DNA of 42,869 nt. Origin: an uncultured Ruminococcus sp. GTDB taxonomy: Bacteria > Bacillota > Clostridia > Oscillospirales > Acutalibacteraceae. Location: contig CACWNY010000006.1 in NCBI GenBank assembly GCA_902762375.1, positions 1 to 42,869 on the forward strand, given 5' to 3'. The position numbers and the translations under genes are program-made. The notes below the pieces were generated by a model. It was not told the origin of the DNA, searched no databases, and saw only the letters and a program-made list of their open reading frames with translations. Within the stretch, counting starts at the first letter, position 1; each line of letters starts with the position of its first letter. This document shows, one piece after another, positions 1 to 5,635 of the stretch.

Positions 1-2
1 CA

Positions 3-287
3 ATGGCACAGTCGCTGAATTTCGGTAAATCTGTTTCAGACAACGGTTGGGGAATGTTCACGGCATTTTTGCAATACAAACTTGAAGAAATGGGGAAACA
101 GCTTGTAAAGGTAGATAAGTTCTTTGCCAGTTCACAACTCTGCAGTGTCTGTGGGTTTCAAAACAGTAATACAAAAGATTTGTCTGTCAGAGAATGGACT
201 TGTCCTTGCTGTCAGACAAATCACTACCGTGATATCAATGCCGCTATAAACATACGAAATGAAGGTATGCGAATAATGTTGGCATAA
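3..287 (+). CDS. tnpB: IS200/IS605-family TnpB, C-terminal part (5' end outside window)
   Basis: This is the C-terminal third of a TnpB RNA-guided endonuclease, the accessory nuclease of IS200/IS605 and IS607 transposons. The visible part carries the zinc ribbon, with CxxC pairs at residues 47/50 and 67/70 of this frame, followed by RDINAA, whose Asp is the last RuvC catalytic residue. The hydrophobic WGxFxxxLxYK stretch before it is also typical. The first ATG seen is internal to the family; the reading frame runs open off the left edge, so the gene is partial because of the window, not necessarily broken. It belongs to the host side or a nested transposon and is not part of the phage operons. 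The tail GMRIMLA after the zinc ribbon is short, as is normal. Confidence 0.9.
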   Translation: MAQSLNFGKSVSDNGWGMFTAFLQYKLEEMGKQLVKVDKFFASSQLCSVCGFQNSNTKDLSVREWTCPCCQTNHYRDINAAINIRNEGMRIMLA

Positions 288-410
288 AAAAATAAAAAAC
301 AAAACCGTGGGACACACGGGGTTAGCTCGCTGATACTGTACAGGTTGCTGTACTTGAACGAGAAGCCCCCGCCTCTAAGCGAAGCGTAGCAGATGTTTTA
401 GCTATCGTTG
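288..410 (+). ncRNA. Probable omega RNA (reRNA) scaffold / right end of the tnpB transposon
   Basis: Directly after the tnpB stop lies a compact set of hairpins: CCGTG/CACGG (305-319), CTCG (326-329) with CGAG (359-362), and nested in it GTACAG-gttg-CTGTAC (338-353), then GAAGCCCCCGCCTCTA. This layout and the last motif are characteristic of the guide-scaffold RNA made from the 3' end of tnpB genes in IS605-type elements. The exact 3' end and guide boundary cannot be fixed by eye. The final stem that usually closes after CCTCTA looks degenerate here, so the transposon end may be decayed. Confidence 0.5.
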
Positions 411-436
411 AGTGTACATAATTGAAAGTTTTTGGT

Positions 437-511
437 CAAACTTTTTTCAAAAAGTTTGTGGGGTCAAGGGGCAACGCCCCTTGTGGGATTTTAAAGGGCA
501 ACGCCCTTTAA
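437..511. repeat. Triple-hairpin intergenic repeat (GGGCAACGCCC type)
   Basis: Three near-contiguous perfect hairpins: a 9-10 bp stem at 437-458 (CAAACTTTTT with its complement), an 8 bp stem with AAC loop at 465-483 (GGGGC-AAC-GCCCC core), and a 9 bp stem with AAC loop at 491-511 (AAAGGGC-AAC-GCCCTTT core). Such AAC-loop G/C hairpins are a common dispersed repeat style in Clostridia. They lie just after the cotJC stop codon read on the - strand, so the last hairpin could also terminate that gene. No protein is likely here despite open frames. Confidence 0.75.
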
Positions 512-708
512 CGCTTTCTTTTGTCAAAACTGGGATTGAACGCATAGAAGTTTTTGCTATCAAGTTTGTCGGTCAGAAGTCGCAGACTTTCACCAAATCT
601 TTGGTAATGCACAACCTCTCTCTCCCTTAAAAAACGGATTGGTTCAATAACATCAGGGTCATCGCAAAAACGCAATATGTTGTCATAAGTCGTTCTTGCT
701 TTTTGTTC
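508..708 (-). pseudogene. cotJC: cotJC / manganese-catalase-family spore coat protein, C-terminal fragment (66 codons)
   Basis: Reading the - strand from 708 down to a TAA at 508-510 gives an uninterrupted 66-residue segment. It begins EQKARTTYDN, continues with DPDVIEPIRFLREREVVH and ends NFYAFNPSFDKRKR. These blocks (DPDV, FLREREVVHxQRFGE, NFYAFNPSFDK) are characteristic of the C-terminus of CotJC and related clostridial manganese catalases. Upstream of the Glu at 708 the frame hits a stop within four codons (TAA on the - strand at 718-720) and homology ends, so the first two thirds of the gene are missing. The break coincides with the start of the AT-rich DNA leading into the phage genes, which suggests that the element integrated here and that the 5' half lies beyond the other end. 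A simple deletion is the alternative. Confidence 0.75.
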
Positions 709-833
709 TGAAAAATATTATTAAAGATAATATTCTACACTTTATTCCCGATTAAATTACTTTATTACTTATTATATACCGAATTAAGACAAAATGCAAC
801 AATTATATTTTTCTATCATATACTTTTTTATTC
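709..833. other. Presumed left junction of the phage-like element (attL side), AT-rich
   Basis: Between the end of cotJC homology (709) and the first phage-type promoter lies about 125 bp of very AT-rich DNA without a convincing gene. If the element is integrated in cotJC, the crossover core should fall close to 700-720. No long repeat can be recognised because the right junction is outside the window. Confidence 0.35.
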
Positions 834-839
834 TATAAT
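834..839 (+). promoter_or_regulatory. Putative -10 box upstream of the first phage gene
   Basis: A perfect TATAAT lies about 35 bp before the ATG at 874. The hexamer at the expected -35 position is poor, so this is only a plausible sigma-A promoter start. Confidence 0.3.
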
Positions 840-873
840 ATATCGCAGACCTTATCAAAAAAGGATTGCATTT

Positions 874-1170
874 ATGGTACAAAAAGGAATTGATATTTGT
901 CCGAAATGCGGTGGAGTATTAAAGTATTACGACAGCACCAGAAGATTGGTACGGACGAAACACGGCAGAAAGAATTATATTCTGATACAAAGATTACGAT
1001 GTACAAAATGCGGTTCGGTGCATAGAGAGTTGCCGAATGATATTTTGCCGTACAAGCATTACGACAGTGAAATCATACAAGGCGTGATTGACGGAACAAT
1101 TACCTCTGAAACTTTGGGATTTGAGGATTACCCTTGTGAAATCACGATGAAAAGATGGAAAAACCACTGA
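874..1170 (+). CDS. DUF6431-like zinc-ribbon protein
   Basis: A 98-residue protein with a zinc ribbon built from CPKC (Cys9, Cys12) and CTKC (Cys43, Cys46), followed by an ELPNDILPYKHY segment. This arrangement is recognisable as the DUF6431 type, known from mobile-element and phage genes in Firmicutes and thought to bind nucleic acid; no reaction is established. It is the first gene inside the element, about 165 bp from the cotJC break, and has its own TATAAT upstream. The start follows an AAGG at moderate spacing. The C-terminus (TMKRWKNH) lacks a further domain, so it is a stand-alone version. Confidence 0.7.
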   Translation: MVQKGIDICPKCGGVLKYYDSTRRLVRTKHGRKNYILIQRLRCTKCGSVHRELPNDILPYKHYDSEIIQGVIDGTITSETLGFEDYPCEITMKRWKNH

Positions 1171-1228
1171 CTTTGTTTTTACTTTTTATATTTTCTAAGC
1201 TAGAATAGAAAATGAAGGAGGTGAGAAC

Positions 1229-1642
1229 ATGGGAACAGTGGTAAGAGCCAACATCTCTAAGAAAAATGCCTACTGGATTGACAAGCACCGCTATTACGAA
1301 CTGAAACATTTTTGTTTGCAGTATCCTGTCTGGGTGAAGAGCTATGCTGAATTGAGTTGCAGTCAATCGCAGGGAATTATATTTTCTGAAAAGAAAAGCG
1401 GTAAGTCTGACCCGACACTGAAAATTGCTGAACAAAGACTCTTCTATGCACAGAGAATGGAAATGGTCAGCAAAATTGCCAAAAAGACCGATAAGACTTT
1501 AGGCGATTATATTTTCAAAGCGGTAACAGAGGGTTATTCTTATACCTATCTCAAAGCTAAGTTAGATATTCCGTGTAGCAGAGATGTTTATTACGAACTT
1601 TACAGGAAGTTCTTCTGGTTGCTGGACAAGGAAAGGCAATAA
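1229..1642 (+). CDS. Putative phage transcriptional regulator (ArpU-like size and position)
   Basis: A 137-residue protein starting with a strong AGGAGGTG site. The N-terminus (KKNAYWIDKHRYYELKHFCLQYP) is a pattern often seen in Firmicute phage proteins that sit where ArpU/RinA-type late regulators or sigma-like factors lie. The C-terminal half contains two predicted helical stretches (residues 75-95 and 108-130, the latter SYTYLKAKLDIPCSRDVYYELYRKF) that could be a helix-turn-helix. No catalytic motif is visible. It sits just before the first copy of the repeated TTCGCA-N14-TATAAT promoter element and is the best candidate in the window to act on it; that link is inference from position only. 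Confidence 0.45.
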   Translation: MGTVVRANISKKNAYWIDKHRYYELKHFCLQYPVWVKSYAELSCSQSQGIIFSEKKSGKSDPTLKIAEQRLFYAQRMEMVSKIAKKTDKTLGDYIFKAVTEGYSYTYLKAKLDIPCSRDVYYELYRKFFWLLDKERQ

Positions 1643-1643
1643 A

Positions 1644-1670
1644 TTCGCAAATTTTACATCTCCTGTTATG
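1644..1670 (+). promoter_or_regulatory. Shared promoter element, copy 1 (TTCGCA-N14-TGTTAT-G)
   Basis: TTCGCA at 1644-1649, TTTTACA in the middle, then TGTTATG at 1664-1670. Same layout and spacing as eight other copies in the window. It lies 27 bp before the ATG of the next gene. Confidence 0.75.
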
Positions 1671-1696
1671 GACTATATGTAAAGGAGGTGATTAAG

Positions 1697-1888
1697 ATGT
1701 ATGATTTTGTTGCACGAAACGGAAAGCAGTTGACGGTATGTTTGAAGTTACTCTACATGGAAAAAGTACCCTATACGGTTAAAGTTGAAGAAGACAATAA
1801 GGGGAAAGTTATATACATAGTAGAAGTAAACCTTGAACAGAAACAGTTGGCAGAGTTGAGAGAAAAATACAGAGTTATGATTTCTTAA
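1697..1888 (+). CDS. Small hypothetical protein (63 aa)
   Basis: Not recognised. A short beta-rich protein (YTVKVEEDNKGKVIYIVEVNLEQKQ) ending in a charged helix. The ATG at 1697 is chosen because AAGGAGG ends about 8 bases before it; an in-frame GTG at 1688 would sit on top of that site. It is the only gene of a unit driven by promoter copy 1. Confidence 0.6.
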   Translation: MYDFVARNGKQLTVCLKLLYMEKVPYTVKVEEDNKGKVIYIVEVNLEQKQLAELREKYRVMIS

Positions 1889-1975
1889 TTCATTGTCAGT
1901 AGTAGTCTGAATGAAGGGTCGTGGTATTATGTTGAAAAACATTTTACTACGGCTCTTTATTTTTTTCTACGATTG

Positions 1976-1984
1976 TGCTATAAT
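1976..1984 (+). promoter_or_regulatory. Extended -10 promoter (TGC-TATAAT)
   Basis: TGCTATAAT lies about 20 bases before the ATG at 2004. There is no good -35 hexamer, as is usual for extended -10 promoters. It would start transcription almost at the ribosome binding site of the next gene. Confidence 0.45.
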
Positions 1985-2003
1985 TCAATGGGACGGTGAT
2001 TTT

Positions 2004-2195
2004 ATGAAGATACAAGTTGAATATAACGAATTTGTGCAAGATGAAAACGGTGGGCATTGGGTGATATATACCAAAGAAAAAGAAGTCTTACACCCTGAGC
2101 GTGAAGAAAAATTATGTCAGATGTGCGATTTCCCAACATACCCAAAATGTCTTGAAAGCTGTTCAGTCGGAACATTCAAGAAAAACAAAAAGTAA
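2004..2195 (+). CDS. Small cysteine-rich phage protein (63 aa)
   Basis: Starts at the ATG following GGACGGTGATTTT. The protein has a beta-rich N-terminal half (KIQVEYNEFVQDENGGHWVIY) and a C-terminal cysteine cluster (CQMCDFPTYPKCLESC) with two CxnC pairs that could bind zinc. The last residues are basic (KKNKK). Function unknown. An upstream in-frame ATG at 1929 lacks a ribosome site and would lie before the promoter, so it was not used. A terminator follows directly. Confidence 0.6.
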   Translation: MKIQVEYNEFVQDENGGHWVIYTKEKEVLHPEREEKLCQMCDFPTYPKCLESCSVGTFKKNKK

Positions 2196-2213
2196 ATGAT
2201 ATTTTTATCAATC

Positions 2214-2245
2214 GAAAGTCGGGAGGAAACTCTCGGCTTTTTGTT
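2214..2245 (+). terminator. Intrinsic terminator
   Basis: AAGTCGGGAG-gaaa-CTCTCGGCTT (stem with G-U pairs, GAAA tetraloop) followed by a T-rich run. Confidence 0.75.
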
Positions 2246-2304
2246 TTTCAGTACACAGGTGACGGTAAAACGGTTTATATTTATACAAAAGGAGAATGAC
2301 GCCA

Positions 2305-2550
2305 ATGGCAACAATGTTTTTAGCAGGTTATATTTCAGGTCTGGTTGTTGGAACAGTATATGGGTTTATTATATTCAAGGTCGTTTCAGTGATAAAAACT
2401 GTGGGTTCTCTGAAAATTGACAAATCCGATACGGAACCGAAATTATATTTGGAACTCAAAAAGGAAATAGAGGACATTTCTGACAAGAAACGGATAGTTC
2501 TTGAAATTGACAATGTTAATTTTTCTTCGCATAAAACACAAGGACTTTAA
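2305..2550 (+). CDS. Small membrane protein (81 aa)
   Basis: One N-terminal transmembrane helix (about residues 4-26, LAGYISGLVVGTVYGFIIFKVV), then a charged cytoplasmic tail. Start at the second ATG (2305), 10 bases from AAGGAG; the ATG at 2296 is too close. Function unknown. Its last codons overlap copy 2 of the shared promoter element, so the regulatory site is embedded in coding sequence. Confidence 0.6.
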   Translation: MATMFLAGYISGLVVGTVYGFIIFKVVSVIKTVGSLKIDKSDTEPKLYLELKKEIEDISDKKRIVLEIDNVNFSSHKTQGL

Positions 2551-2552
2551 TG
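2526..2552 (+). promoter_or_regulatory. Shared promoter element, copy 2 (TTCGCA-N14-TTTAAT-G)
   Basis: TTCGCA 2526-2531, ACACAAGGAC, TTTAATG 2546-2552. It lies inside the 3' end of the upstream gene and 38 bp before the ATG at 2591. Confidence 0.7.
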
Positions 2553-2590
2553 GAACTATGCAGTTTTATATTTGAAAGGGGATTTTAAAA

Positions 2591-3004
2591 ATGAACGAAG
2601 AAATCAGGGAGTCATTAGATGAGGAAATCAAACGACTGATTGAGGACTTGGGGACTTTTGAATCAGGCAGTGAAGAGTATGCAAAAGCGACAAAGGACTT
2701 GGCGTCACTCTATAAACTCAGAACGGACGAGGAAAAGACCGAACGGGAATTTGACGAAAAAATGGTAGACCACGAAGACGAAATGGAACATAAGCGTCTT
2801 CAGTTGGCAGAGCAGAAAAAGGCAAGAATAGGCGGTTATATCGTAGACGGACTGAAAATAGGAGTACCGCTGATAGGACTTGTACTGACTTTAGCGACGA
2901 ACACGGAAGTATTCAACAAAGGTCTCAGGTTTGAACAGGAAGGCGTATTCACATCGGTAATGGTCAAAGAAGGACTGAAAAACTTTTTTAGAACGCACAA
3001 GTAA
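2591..3004 (+). CDS. Coiled-coil membrane protein (137 aa)
   Basis: Residues 1-75 are almost entirely charged helix with coiled-coil character (many E/K, spaced L). A hydrophobic segment follows at about 86-102 (VDGLKIGVPLIGLVLTLA), then a short tail ending FFRTHK. It is a single-span or membrane-associated phage early protein of unknown role. Preceded by TTATATTTGAAAGGGG, the leader style repeated before several genes here. Driven by promoter copy 2 and closed by a terminator, so it is a self-contained unit. Confidence 0.65.
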   Translation: MNEEIRESLDEEIKRLIEDLGTFESGSEEYAKATKDLASLYKLRTDEEKTEREFDEKMVDHEDEMEHKRLQLAEQKKARIGGYIVDGLKIGVPLIGLVLTLATNTEVFNKGLRFEQEGVFTSVMVKEGLKNFFRTHK

Positions 3005-3034
3005 GAATTATATTCATCAGTAGTTCCAAAACAG

Positions 3035-3067
3035 AGATGTCGTGTAAAAAGCACGGTATCTTTGTTT
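3035..3067 (+). terminator. Intrinsic terminator
   Basis: GATGTCGTG/CACGGTATC stem (with G-U pairs) and a T-rich tail just after the stop at 3004. Confidence 0.65.
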
Positions 3068-3088
3068 TTATATTTCAAGGAGAATTTT

Positions 3089-3451
3089 ATGAGGTATCAC
3101 CACGAAAAGCCACCGATTTACAGCGGTATGTATGGAGAGCTTTATATTTGTGACCACCCAGTGTATAACAGATGTACACTGTTCAGGATAGGCGATAAAG
3201 GGCTGGCGGTCATTCAGCAGAGATTTAATGACGAAACAAAAAGCACCTATTGGAGTGAGATTGATGAGTGGCTTACAGACGAGTTATATTTACACCCGAA
3301 ATTCAAGAAATTTTTTGATGAGCGTTCGGGAATTTGTACGAATGACGGATTATATCCTACAGTCAATGTCCGACAGATGATGTGGGCATTGAAGATGAAA
3401 CCTATAGCAAGAAAACGGTGGGAAACGGTATTCGACAGGAGATATATCTGA
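3089..3451 (+). CDS. Hypothetical phage protein (120 aa)
   Basis: Not recognised. A soluble protein rich in aromatic residues, with YSGMYGELYICDHPVYNRCTLF near the N-terminus and a basic C-terminus (KPIARKRWETVFDRRYI). The start is the ATG after AAGGAG-AATTTT; the longer reading upstream overlaps that site. The gene sits between a terminator and promoter copy 3 and may be transcribed by read-through. Confidence 0.6.
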   Translation: MRYHHEKPPIYSGMYGELYICDHPVYNRCTLFRIGDKGLAVIQQRFNDETKSTYWSEIDEWLTDELYLHPKFKKFFDERSGICTNDGLYPTVNVRQMMWALKMKPIARKRWETVFDRRYI

Positions 3452-3453
3452 TA

Positions 3454-3480
3454 TTCGCAAAAAATACATCTCCTATAATG
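3454..3480 (+). promoter_or_regulatory. Shared promoter element, copy 3 (TTCGCA-N14-TATAAT-G)
   Basis: TTCGCAAAAAATACA then TATAATG at 3474-3480: a perfect -10 hexamer at the fixed spacing. It starts 3 bases after the upstream stop codon. Confidence 0.8.
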
Positions 3481-3508
3481 AACCTAACATTGAAAGGAGA
3501 GGATTGTG

Positions 3509-3733
3509 ATGGACATGTTTGTGTTAAATTTAGTCACTAAGTCGATGAAAGGTGTTTTGAGCAAGTTATTCAGAGGGGCTTTAAAGAAGAAGTTTGGGTG
3601 TGATATGGACATTCAGATTAATTCTATTAAGGCAACTAATGAGAACGGTAAGATACGCCTCAAAGCAGATGTAGAGGCTGAAACGACTACAGACGAGTTC
3701 TTTAAACTCATCAAAAAAGCAGGTTTGAACTAA
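3509..3733 (+). CDS. Small phage protein (74 aa)
   Basis: Starts at the ATG 9 bases after AGGAG. An amphipathic N-terminal helix (MFVLNLVTKSMKGVLSKLFRGALKKK) is followed by a small beta-rich domain (DIQINSIKATNENGKIRLKADVEAE), suggesting a peripheral membrane or oligomerising protein. The family is seen in other Firmicute phages as far as I recall, but I know no function. It forms a complete promoter-gene-terminator unit (copy 3 to the terminator at 3739). Confidence 0.6.
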   Translation: MDMFVLNLVTKSMKGVLSKLFRGALKKKFGCDMDIQINSIKATNENGKIRLKADVEAETTTDEFFKLIKKAGLN

Positions 3734-3738
3734 CGGTA

Positions 3739-3782
3739 AAGAGGTTGGTTTGATATTATTATCAGACCAGCTTCTTTTTTTT
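3739..3782 (+). terminator. Intrinsic terminator
   Basis: GAGGTTGGTTTGAT-attatt-ATCAGACCAGCTTC stem (G-U pairs) then eight T. Its T tail touches the next promoter element. Confidence 0.85.
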
Positions 3783-3807
3783 CGCAAATTTTACAAGGTA
3801 TATTATG
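3781..3807 (+). promoter_or_regulatory. Shared promoter element, copy 4 (TTCGCA-N14-TATTAT-G)
   Basis: TTCGCAAATTTTACA then TATTATG at 3801-3807, immediately abutting the preceding terminator. Confidence 0.8.
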
Positions 3808-3833
3808 AAAACTATATTAAAGGAGACGATTTT

Positions 3834-4034
3834 ATGTTTACAGTAAGAGGAATTACATTTGACAATGAGGAAGAGGCAAAAGCGTTTGCAGAGGCATATG
3901 TAAAAAATCCGTTTATGATGGAACGCGTTATGCGTGAAAAAGAAAACGAAGGATTTTATGCAGGTGTCATTGGAACTACTATACTCGCTTCTGTCGGATT
4001 AGTCTTTGGAGCAATACTTGCTAAGATATTTTAA
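3834..4034 (+). CDS. Tail-anchored small membrane protein (66 aa)
   Basis: The ATG follows AAAGGAGACGATTTT. The N-terminal 40 residues are soluble and helical (TFDNEEEAKAFAEAYV), and a single hydrophobic C-terminal helix (about 46-64, GVIGTTILASVGLVFGAILA) ends the protein, giving a tail-anchored topology. Unknown function. A complete unit between promoter copy 4 and a terminator. Confidence 0.65.
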   Translation: MFTVRGITFDNEEEAKAFAEAYVKNPFMMERVMREKENEGFYAGVIGTTILASVGLVFGAILAKIF

Positions 4035-4060
4035 TCGAAACTTAAAACGGTAAAAAGAGG

Positions 4061-4110
4061 GGAAACCTGTAATCGAAAAGATTGCACGGTTTCTTTTCTT
4101 TTTATTTTTT
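4061..4110 (+). terminator. Intrinsic terminator
   Basis: GAAACCTGTAATC/GATTGCACGGTTTC stem followed by long T-rich sequence, ending just before promoter copy 5. Confidence 0.75.
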
Positions 4111-4113
4111 CAA

Positions 4114-4140
4114 TTCGCAAATTTTACAAAGTGTGTTATG
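4114..4140 (+). promoter_or_regulatory. Shared promoter element, copy 5 (TTCGCA-N14-TGTTAT-G)
   Basis: TTCGCAAATTTTACA then TGTTATG at 4134-4140. Unlike the other copies it is followed by a ~115-nt structured leader before the next ATG. Confidence 0.75.
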
Positions 4141-4235
4141 GAGAAGGAAGCGAGACACGAAAGCGTATGGAAACATATCCGCTGGTGACTGATTTTCGAT
4201 GGGTCAGCACCCTTGCCTTTTCTTTTTATATTTTT
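4141..4235 (+). ncRNA. Structured leader or small RNA before the first DUF6353 gene
   Basis: Starting right after promoter copy 5, the transcript can fold into a junction: an outer AGCG/CGCT stem enclosing ACG-aaag-CGT and ATG-gaaa-CAT hairpins. A second hairpin follows (GGTGaCTGA with TCAGCACC), then a long T-rich run (TTTTCTTTTTATATTTTTTTT region) before the ribosome site. This looks either like a small RNA with its own terminator or an attenuator/riboswitch-like leader. It matches no RNA class I can name. Confidence 0.45.
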
Positions 4236-4258
4236 TTTAAACCGAAAGGAGAATTTAT

Positions 4259-5032
4259 ATGAACACATCAAAAGCAACACAAACAATCGGCAAGGCATTT
4301 TTATATTTGAAAAAGTCAACGCCCACAATTTTAACAGGACTGTCAGTAGTCGGAATAGTAGCCACGACAGTTATGACGGCAAAGGCAACGGTAAAAGCGG
4401 TTGATATTCTGGAGCAGGCGGAAACAGAAAAAGGCGAGACACTTACCAAAACAGAAAAGATAGTCAAATCAGCACCCGTATATTTCCCGACATTTTTATT
4501 AATGGTGGCAACAGCGTTTTGTGTAGCGAGTGTTAATGTTACAAATAAGCGACTTATAGCTGGCTTAATCAGTGCTTACGAATTATCAGACAAGACATTT
4601 ATGAAATATCGTGAAAAAGTAGAAGAACTTTACGGTGATGATGCAGACGGTCGTATAAAAGAAGAAATCGCCAAAGATGACTACAAAGAAAAAGATATTC
4701 CGAATACGGAAGATAAGTGTTTGTTTTATGAACCATTTAGCGGTGAATTTTTTGAGAGAACCAAAGAAGATATTGTTTTAGCAGAATACCATTTCAACCG
4801 CAACTTTGCAATCAGAGGTTATGCGGTGCTGAATGAATTATATTCTTTCCTAGATTTACCCAACACAGATTTTGGAGAGGTTATGGGTTGGTCTTTTGAT
4901 GTCGGAATGTATGAAGGCTGGTGTTGGATTGATTTCGACCACACAAAAATTTATATGGACGATGGCAGAGAATGTTATGTAATAACCTTACCCTTTCCGC
5001 CACGAGAAGATTACGAAGATGTCGACTGGTGA
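4259..5032 (+). CDS. DUF6353-family phage membrane protein, paralogue 1 (257 aa)
   Basis: Two hydrophobic helices (about residues 20-43 in the SPTILTG-like segment and 70-95) separated by a charged loop that begins with an AKATVKA motif. A soluble C-terminal domain of about 150 residues follows, containing FSGEFF and ending in a GEVMGWSFDVG block. This is the DUF6353 layout, known from many Firmicute phages, function unknown. The topology suggests both ends cytoplasmic. Two more paralogues lie at 5636 and 8176. Ribosome site GAAAGGAG. Compared with the others, its loop lacks the long lysine-rich insertion. Confidence 0.75.
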   Translation: MNTSKATQTIGKAFLYLKKSTPTILTGLSVVGIVATTVMTAKATVKAVDILEQAETEKGETLTKTEKIVKSAPVYFPTFLLMVATAFCVASVNVTNKRLIAGLISAYELSDKTFMKYREKVEELYGDDADGRIKEEIAKDDYKEKDIPNTEDKCLFYEPFSGEFFERTKEDIVLAEYHFNRNFAIRGYAVLNELYSFLDLPNTDFGEVMGWSFDVGMYEGWCWIDFDHTKIYMDDGRECYVITLPFPPREDYEDVDW

Positions 5033-5033
5033 T

Positions 5034-5060
5034 TTCGCAAAAAATACAAGGAGTATAATG
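5034..5060 (+). promoter_or_regulatory. Shared promoter element, copy 6 (TTCGCA-N14-TATAAT-G)
   Basis: TTCGCAAAAAATACA then TATAATG at 5054-5060. It begins at the base after the stop of the preceding gene; the ribosome site of the next gene follows at once, implying a leader of only a few bases. Confidence 0.8.
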
Positions 5061-5077
5061 AAAGGAGATGATGTGTC

Positions 5078-5239
5078 ATGTTTGACAACAAAACTATCAA
5101 GCTCATCGGCATTGTTGTATCAGCAATCGGAATAGCAGTTGATGTTATATCGAAAGTTGTAGAAACAAAGCAGATGGAAGAAATGGTACAGGAAGAAGTC
5201 AATAAGGCATTAGCTCAGAGAGAAGACGAAGAAGAATAA
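5078..5239 (+). CDS. Very small membrane protein (53 aa)
   Basis: Starts at an ATG 10 bases after AAAGGAG and ends in TAA at 5237-5239. The N-terminal helix (about residues 7-27, IKLIGIVVSAIGIAVDVISKVV) is transmembrane and the rest is a highly charged helix ending EDEEE. It has its own promoter (copy 6) and terminator. Size and layout match the 53-residue protein at 30871, although the sequences are not obviously alike. Confidence 0.6.
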   Translation: MFDNKTIKLIGIVVSAIGIAVDVISKVVETKQMEEMVQEEVNKALAQREDEEE

Positions 5240-5242
5240 TCG

Positions 5243-5300
5243 AAGAAGACGAAGAAGTAGTAGTTCTTAAAGATTACAACTTCTTTGTCTTTTATTTTTT
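5243..5300 (+). terminator. Intrinsic terminator
   Basis: AAGACGAAGAAGT/ACTTCTTTGTCTT stem with a long loop and a T-rich tail that runs into the ribosome site of the next gene. Confidence 0.7.
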
Positions 5301-5313
5301 AGGAGGTCGCAGA

Positions 5314-5607
5314 ATGAGTAACGCTTGGAAGATTCAGAATGAAACAGTAAAAGACATTGTGAAAGATTACATTGAATATGTCGAATACAATGACTTAGGC
5401 AGAAATCTCAAAGAACACAGTTACATCATGTTTTTTGCTATGGATATTTTGGAAGAACTCAGTCGCAATCGCGACAAATCACCACTGGAATTGTTGGAGA
5501 ACTATCATGAGAAAATGTTTACATTTAGTCATGCGAACCAGTACACAGAAAAAATGTTTTCTATCGGATTGCAGGTAATTGATGATATCCTTGACCAATT
5601 TATGTAA
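5314..5607 (+). CDS. Hypothetical protein (97 aa)
   Basis: All-helical, acidic protein with no recognised domain (VKDIVKDYIEYVEYNDLGRN, AMDILEELSRNRDKSPLELL). Strong AGGAGG site. It lies between a terminator and the second DUF6353 gene, which follows after 28 bp and is probably cotranscribed. Confidence 0.6.
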   Translation: MSNAWKIQNETVKDIVKDYIEYVEYNDLGRNLKEHSYIMFFAMDILEELSRNRDKSPLELLENYHEKMFTFSHANQYTEKMFSIGLQVIDDILDQFM

Positions 5608-5635
5608 GTTGATATTTTTGAAAGGAGAATGAACG

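Noticed and set aside
412..630. Open frame on the + strand (72 codons)
   Set aside because: It runs through the hairpin repeat (437-511) and antisense to the cotJC fragment, has no ribosome site and no family resemblance.
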